Of a DNA stretch of 9,954 nucleotides, positions 7,083 through 9,954 are shown in pieces. The notes below the pieces were generated by a model. It was not told where the DNA came from. It saw only the letters and a program-made list of their open reading frames with translations, and ran no database searches. Made by a program: the position numbers and the translations under genes. Source of the DNA: an uncultured Flavobacteriales bacterium (GTDB lineage: Bacteria > Bacteroidota > Bacteroidia > Palsa-965); the NCBI GenBank assembly GCA_946478675.1, contig CAMLEF010000154.1, positions 1-9,954 on the forward strand, written 5' to 3'. Position 1 is the first letter of the stretch, and each line of letters begins with the position of its first letter.

Positions 7083-7117
7083 CGCAACCCGCAACTTCGC
7101 AACACGCAACACGCAAC
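7083..7117. repeat. Five CGCAAC units at 7-8 base spacing
   Basis: CGCAAC starts at 7083, 7090, 7098, 7105 and 7112, with one or two variable bases between units. It is distinct in sequence from both the CACTTAAG array 20 bases to its left and the CCGAATNN elements. It lies just past the terminator of gldN copy 2. Confidence 0.8.
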
Positions 7118-7127
7118 TTCGCTATTC

Positions 7128-7164
7128 AAAAAAACTCCTGGGAGCGGGGTCTTTCTCCCGGGAG
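7128..7164 (-). terminator. Intrinsic terminator after gldN copy 2
   Basis: Read on the minus strand, CTCCCGGGAG (7164-7155) pairs with CTCCCAGGAG (7144-7135) over a 10-base loop with one mismatch, and a run of seven T follows (7134-7128). It lies 18 bases past the copy 2 stop codon, in the orientation expected for ending that transcript. Confidence 0.75.
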
Positions 7165-7181
7165 CCGCAAAAGACACGACC

Positions 7182-8063
7182 TCAGAAATGCCAAACGTCG
7201 TGTTCCATCTTCGAGATATCGTCCTTCACGCGATCGGATTCGAGCACGGCGTCGATGCCGGAAGTGTAATCGATGATGCTACGATCGTAAACGTTGGACT
7301 CTTTGCGAACGTAGCTGCTGAACATGCGCTTATGAAAGACGTCGTCGAGGGAGCTGCGCTGCGCATCGTTCTTCACGTTGAAGACTTCGGACTTCGCGAG
7401 GAGCGGGCGGCATTCGGGAAAATACACCCAGAACAGCGGCTTCCATCCGATGATGTCATCTGTACCGGGGGCCAGCTTTTCCTGCAGCGGGCAAAGGCCC
7501 ATGATGCGCACGTCCATCACGGAACGCTGCCGGTCGAAGAACCAGTCTTCTTTGATCCAGTATTGTTTCACGTCTTTCGAAGTGAGCTCGTACGGGATCG
7601 GCGCCAGGATCATCGGGCCGTCGGGGTTGTACGGATCCGCAACGTAGTTCGTGGAATCCCACCACTTCATCATCTGGTTGACCTGGATGCGGCTCATCTT
7701 GACGTTGAACTCATCATCGAACGCCGGGTTGTCGTACGCATTGATCTGCCCGGTGAGCAAGCCGTCTTTCAGCACATCGAAAAGACTTTTGCGGTCGTTG
7801 ATGGCGGTTTCGGGATAATACAGCGGGTGGTTGAATTTCTCGCGGAGATCAATCGTGCGCCAGACACGTTTCGACCACATGATGTCGCCTTCGCGCTCGT
7901 GCGTGTAGACGAACGGCTTGCGGTTGCGCGTGTTTTCCTTGATGTAAAACGTTTCCGTTTGCGCAGTGGCGGCCACCGTCGCAAGCGTGAAAAGAATAGC
8001 GAGAGCGATACCGTACATGAGCCCGGTTTTCTTCGGCAGCGGGGAGAGGTTTTCCTTGTTCAT
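7182..8063 (-). CDS. GldN/PorN-family T9SS protein, copy 2
   Basis: A 293-residue GldN-family protein, full length, clearly homologous to copy 1 (well over half identical by eye). Core blocks are IMWSKRVWRTIDLREKFNHP (61-80), YYPETAIND (82-90), FDDEFNVKM (115-123), KEDWFFDRQRSVMDVR (171-186), FWVYFPECRP (211-220), KESNVYDRS (254-262) and terminal HDVWHF. The start at 8063 follows AAAGGAG at six bases. The signal peptide has a fairly long n-region (to ~16) and probable cleavage after ATA (34). Cys191 and Cys218 match the two cysteines of copy 1. The segment equivalent to STGEVIG in copies 1 and 3 reads GTDDIIG here, so it is not a simple recent duplicate. A terminator-like hairpin precedes the gene, so it may have its own promoter, although no good TAnnTTTG is seen in 8064-8169. 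Probable role: periplasmic T9SS ring component, alternative or additional to copy 1. Confidence 0.9.
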   Translation of the reverse strand: MNKENLSPLPKKTGLMYGIALAILFTLATVAATAQTETFYIKENTRNRKPFVYTHEREGDIMWSKRVWRTIDLREKFNHPLYYPETAINDRKSLFDVLKDGLLTGQINAYDNPAFDDEFNVKMSRIQVNQMMKWWDSTNYVADPYNPDGPMILAPIPYELTSKDVKQYWIKEDWFFDRQRSVMDVRIMGLCPLQEKLAPGTDDIIGWKPLFWVYFPECRPLLAKSEVFNVKNDAQRSSLDDVFHKRMFSSYVRKESNVYDRSIIDYTSGIDAVLESDRVKDDISKMEHDVWHF

Positions 8064-8069
8064 CTTGTG

Positions 8070-8076
8070 CTCCTTT
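8070..8076 (-). promoter_or_regulatory. Shine-Dalgarno of gldN copy 2
   Basis: AAAGGAG on the minus strand, six bases before the ATG at 8063. It selects this start over an in-frame codon at 8102, which would add 13 residues before the signal peptide. Confidence 0.75.
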
Positions 8077-8169
8077 CTTTTGAATTTTGAAAGCATAAGC
8101 ACCCCGATGAGGGAAAGTCACCCGCAAACTGAAAAAGTCTTTTAAAATGCCCTTAAACGCCCGAAAACA

Positions 8170-8201
8170 AAACATCCTCTCCGTTTCCGAAGAGGATGTT
8201 T
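8170..8201 (-). terminator. Intrinsic terminator after gldN copy 1
   Basis: Perfect 11-base arms (AAACATCCTCT at 8170-8180 and AGAGGATGTTT at 8191-8201) enclose a 10-base loop. On the minus strand the stem runs into a U-rich stretch (TTTTGTTTTC, counting the end of the arm). On the plus strand no T run follows, so it belongs to the minus-strand transcript. It begins 24 bases after the stop codon of copy 1. Confidence 0.75.
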
Positions 8202-8225
8202 GCATTATCCTGTAATAACCCTGGT

Positions 8226-9089
8226 TTAGAAATGCCAGAGGTCGTGTTCCATCACAAAGATGTCGTTCTTGATGCGGTCCGATTCGAGGATGGCGTCGAG
8301 GCCGGTGTAATAAGCAGAAACGGTACGATCGTATACGTTCGTCTCTTTGTGGATATAGCTCTGGAACATACGCTTCCAGAAGATATCATCGAGCGAGCGG
8401 CGTTCGGCATCGTTCTTCGTGTTATACACTTCGGCTTTCGCGAATACGGGGCGGCACTGCGGGAAATACACCCAGAATTTCGGGGTATAACCGATTACCT
8501 CACCCGTGCTCGGGTCGGCTTTTTCCGCCATCGGGCAGAGGCCGAGGATACGCACGTCCATGATCGAACGCTGCTTGTCGAAGAACCAGTCTTCTTTCAC
8601 CCAGTACGCCTTGATGGAATTCGTGTTGAGCTCATTCTTCAAGGGCGCGAGAATGAACGTACCCGGGTTGTTCGGATCTTCCACCTGGTTGGTGGAGTCC
8701 CACTGCACGAAGACGTCTTCGATCTGCGCTTTCGTCATCTTCACCTTGAACTCGTCATCGAGCGCAGGGTTGTCGAAAGCATTGATCTCGCCGGCCAGCA
8801 GTGCATCCTTGATCACGTCGAAAAGGCTGCGACGGTCGTTGATGCGGGTTTCCGGGTAATACAGCGGGTGGTTGAACTTCTCACGAAGGTCAATGGTGCG
8901 CCATACCCTTTTGGACCACATCACATCGCTTTCACGCTGGTAGGTATACGGAATCGGCTTGCGGTTCCGGGTATTGTCCTTGATCCAGCTCTGGTCGGGG
9001 AAATCCGACGGGGCGAGTACCTGTGCGCTCACGTTATCGAACGCCAGGAACATTACAACTGCAACCAGTACAAACTTGATCGTTTTCAT
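8226..9089 (-). CDS. gldN: GldN/PorN-family T9SS protein, copy 1 (gldM-linked)
   Basis: A 287-residue protein directly downstream of gldM with 26 bases between them, the canonical gldM-gldN order, so this copy is the best candidate for the orthodox gldN. GldN binds the GldK lipoprotein to form the periplasmic ring of the type IX secretion and gliding machinery. Family blocks are VMWSKRVWRTIDLREKFNHP (56-75), FDNPALDDEFKVKM (105-118), KEDWFFDKQRSIMDVR (165-180), STGEVIGYTPKFWVYFP (194-210), KETNVYDRT (248-256) and C-terminal HDLWHF. The signal peptide is short (core ~6-17) with cleavage after VSA (22). Cys185 (GLCP) and Cys212 (QCRP) are the only cysteines in the mature protein and could form a disulfide. 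The ATG at 9089 has GGAGGG seven bases upstream; the TTG at 9104 in the same frame is rejected because it would overlap that site. Confidence 0.93.
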   Translation of the reverse strand: MKTIKFVLVAVVMFLAFDNVSAQVLAPSDFPDQSWIKDNTRNRKPIPYTYQRESDVMWSKRVWRTIDLREKFNHPLYYPETRINDRRSLFDVIKDALLAGEINAFDNPALDDEFKVKMTKAQIEDVFVQWDSTNQVEDPNNPGTFILAPLKNELNTNSIKAYWVKEDWFFDKQRSIMDVRILGLCPMAEKADPSTGEVIGYTPKFWVYFPQCRPVFAKAEVYNTKNDAERRSLDDIFWKRMFQSYIHKETNVYDRTVSAYYTGLDAILESDRIKNDIFVMEHDLWHF

Positions 9090-9096
9090 GGTACGT

Positions 9097-9102
9097 CCCT
9101 CC
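9097..9102 (-). promoter_or_regulatory. Shine-Dalgarno of gldN copy 1
   Basis: GGAGGG on the minus strand, seven bases before the ATG at 9089 and inside the 26-base gldM-gldN gap. It fixes the start and indicates translation initiation independent of gldM readthrough coupling. Confidence 0.75.
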
Positions 9103-9115
9103 AATGGAGTTTTGA

Positions 9116-9954
9116 TTACTTCACTTTAATGTTCACACCCGGAATTTTCCGGAGCGAACCGTCAGGTCCCTGTACGGTGATCTGCTCGAAGAACACTTTG
9201 TTGCCAGGACGAGCGCCTGCCAGAAGTGATTTCATATCGGGCGAAATCGCGGGACCGTTTGCTTTTTTCTCAACGAATACACCGTTTACGTTCATGGACA
9301 TCACAAAGGATACCACTTTGAACGAAAGGTCGAAGTCGAAGCCTTCCATTTTGGCGAAAACGCCGCTCTGGTTCTGGAGCTCCGCTTTCGTCATCTGTCC
9401 GTCACCTTTGATGCTGCCGACGTAAGCAACCGGGTCAGGTACACGTTTGATACGGAATTTGAATGCGCCCATCGATTTGGCTGCGCCGTTCATTTTCGCA
9501 GAAACGTTGAGGTTAGCCTCTGTACCGCCGGATACGCGTACAATGTAACCGCCGGGTTTGCCGGAAGAAGTCATTGTACCGCCGCTCAGCGAAGGCTGCA
9601 GATCGCTCGGTGCAACACCGGCTGCAGAGATCGTGATCGGGTTGTCGACGCCGATGTAGAATACGTTCATCTTCTCGAGGAACACAGCAGCAGACGGAGC
9701 CGCAACCATGTACTCGGATTTGAACGGGTACTGATCCCAGGTGCCATCCGGCTTTTTCACGCGGATGAGGCCAGACCATTTCTGGAGACCCACAGAACCT
9801 GCGGTGACATCGTATTTACCGAGACCGGCTTCTACTTTCACCGAAGTGGAGTCAATCGGGCCTTTCGGCTTTTTCGTGATGGAATCGTACTCGCACAGCC
9901 AGACGCTCGGATTCTGTGTAGAGCTGTAAGCTGCAACGAAAACGTCAGCGGTGT
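9116..9954 (-). CDS. gldM: GldM/PorM T9SS motor protein, C-terminal part
   Basis: The frame is open to the right edge, so the start lies outside; 278 C-terminal residues are visible. GldM spans the inner membrane by a single N-terminal helix, binds GldL there to form the proton-driven T9SS/gliding motor, and reaches through the periplasm with stacked beta-rich domains. The visible part has no membrane segment. It shows the Gly/Ser/Val-rich beta character of the periplasmic D2-D4 domains: a VFYIGVDNPITISAAGV block, a FKFRIKRVPDPVAYVG block, a FDFDLSFKVVSF block, and the terminal QGPDGSLRKIPGVNIKVK, all typical of the GldM C-terminus. Identification is supported by the gldN gene 26 bases downstream. 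Codon use and reading frame look normal, with no sign of truncation other than the window edge. Confidence 0.93.
   Translation of the reverse strand, partial: TADVFVAAYSSTQNPSVWLCEYDSITKKPKGPIDSTSVKVEAGLGKYDVTAGSVGLQKWSGLIRVKKPDGTWDQYPFKSEYMVAAPSAAVFLEKMNVFYIGVDNPITISAAGVAPSDLQPSLSGGTMTSSGKPGGYIVRVSGGTEANLNVSAKMNGAAKSMGAFKFRIKRVPDPVAYVGSIKGDGQMTKAELQNQSGVFAKMEGFDFDLSFKVVSFVMSMNVNGVFVEKKANGPAISPDMKSLLAGARPGNKVFFEQITVQGPDGSLRKIPGVNIKVK

Noticed and set aside
8196..9425. A 409-codon plus-strand open frame antisense to gldN copy 1 and part of gldM.
   Set aside because: It has no recognisable domain and runs across two real minus-strand genes. Similar antisense frames occur opposite copies 2 and 3 (e.g. 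7188-8090), reflecting shared gldN sequence rather than a conserved antisense gene.

Overview
The window looks like a chromosomal segment of a moderately GC-rich Bacteroidota bacterium, most likely of the Chitinophagales/Sphingobacteriales kind. The evidence is gliding-motility/type IX secretion (T9SS) genes of the gldM and gldN families, Bacteroidota-style promoter hexamers (TAnnTTTG) and several starts without a Shine-Dalgarno. The lineage call is inference from gene content. No rRNA, tRNA, transposase, phage gene or CRISPR array is visible.

Layout, left to right. Positions 1-777 (+) hold the C-terminal end of a polytopic membrane glycosyltransferase of the ArnT/PMT-like type. Next, 852-1712 (+) is a ChaN-like putative lipoprotein. 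It converges on an ABC-F ATPase (3738-1789, -), and a long palindrome between the two stop codons looks like a shared bidirectional terminator. Divergent from the ABC-F gene is a two-gene unit (+): an AI-2E/PerM-family membrane protein (4013-5167) and a DUF2461 protein (5180-5842). This unit is bracketed by two copies of an inverted-repeat element built of the 8-mer CCGAATNN.

The right third is the downstream end of a gldKLM(N)-type T9SS motor locus on the minus strand. It contains the C-terminal part of gldM (running off the right edge, ending at 9116), then three full-length gldN-family genes in tandem: 9089-8226, 8063-7182 and 6889-5966. All three have signal peptides and good Shine-Dalgarno sites. 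Copies 1 and 2 are each followed by a hairpin typical of an intrinsic terminator, so the three copies are probably not one uniform transcript. Copy 3 is the most divergent: it has lost one of two cysteines shared by copies 1 and 2 and gained two new cysteine pairs.

The T9SS genes presumably work together in the periplasm. GldM spans the inner membrane and periplasm, and GldN joins the GldK ring at the outer membrane. The left-hand genes are ordinary envelope or housekeeping functions with no evident link to them. The points most worth following up are the three-member gldN array, the cysteine changes in copy 3, and the families of very short tandem repeats in the intergenic gaps.
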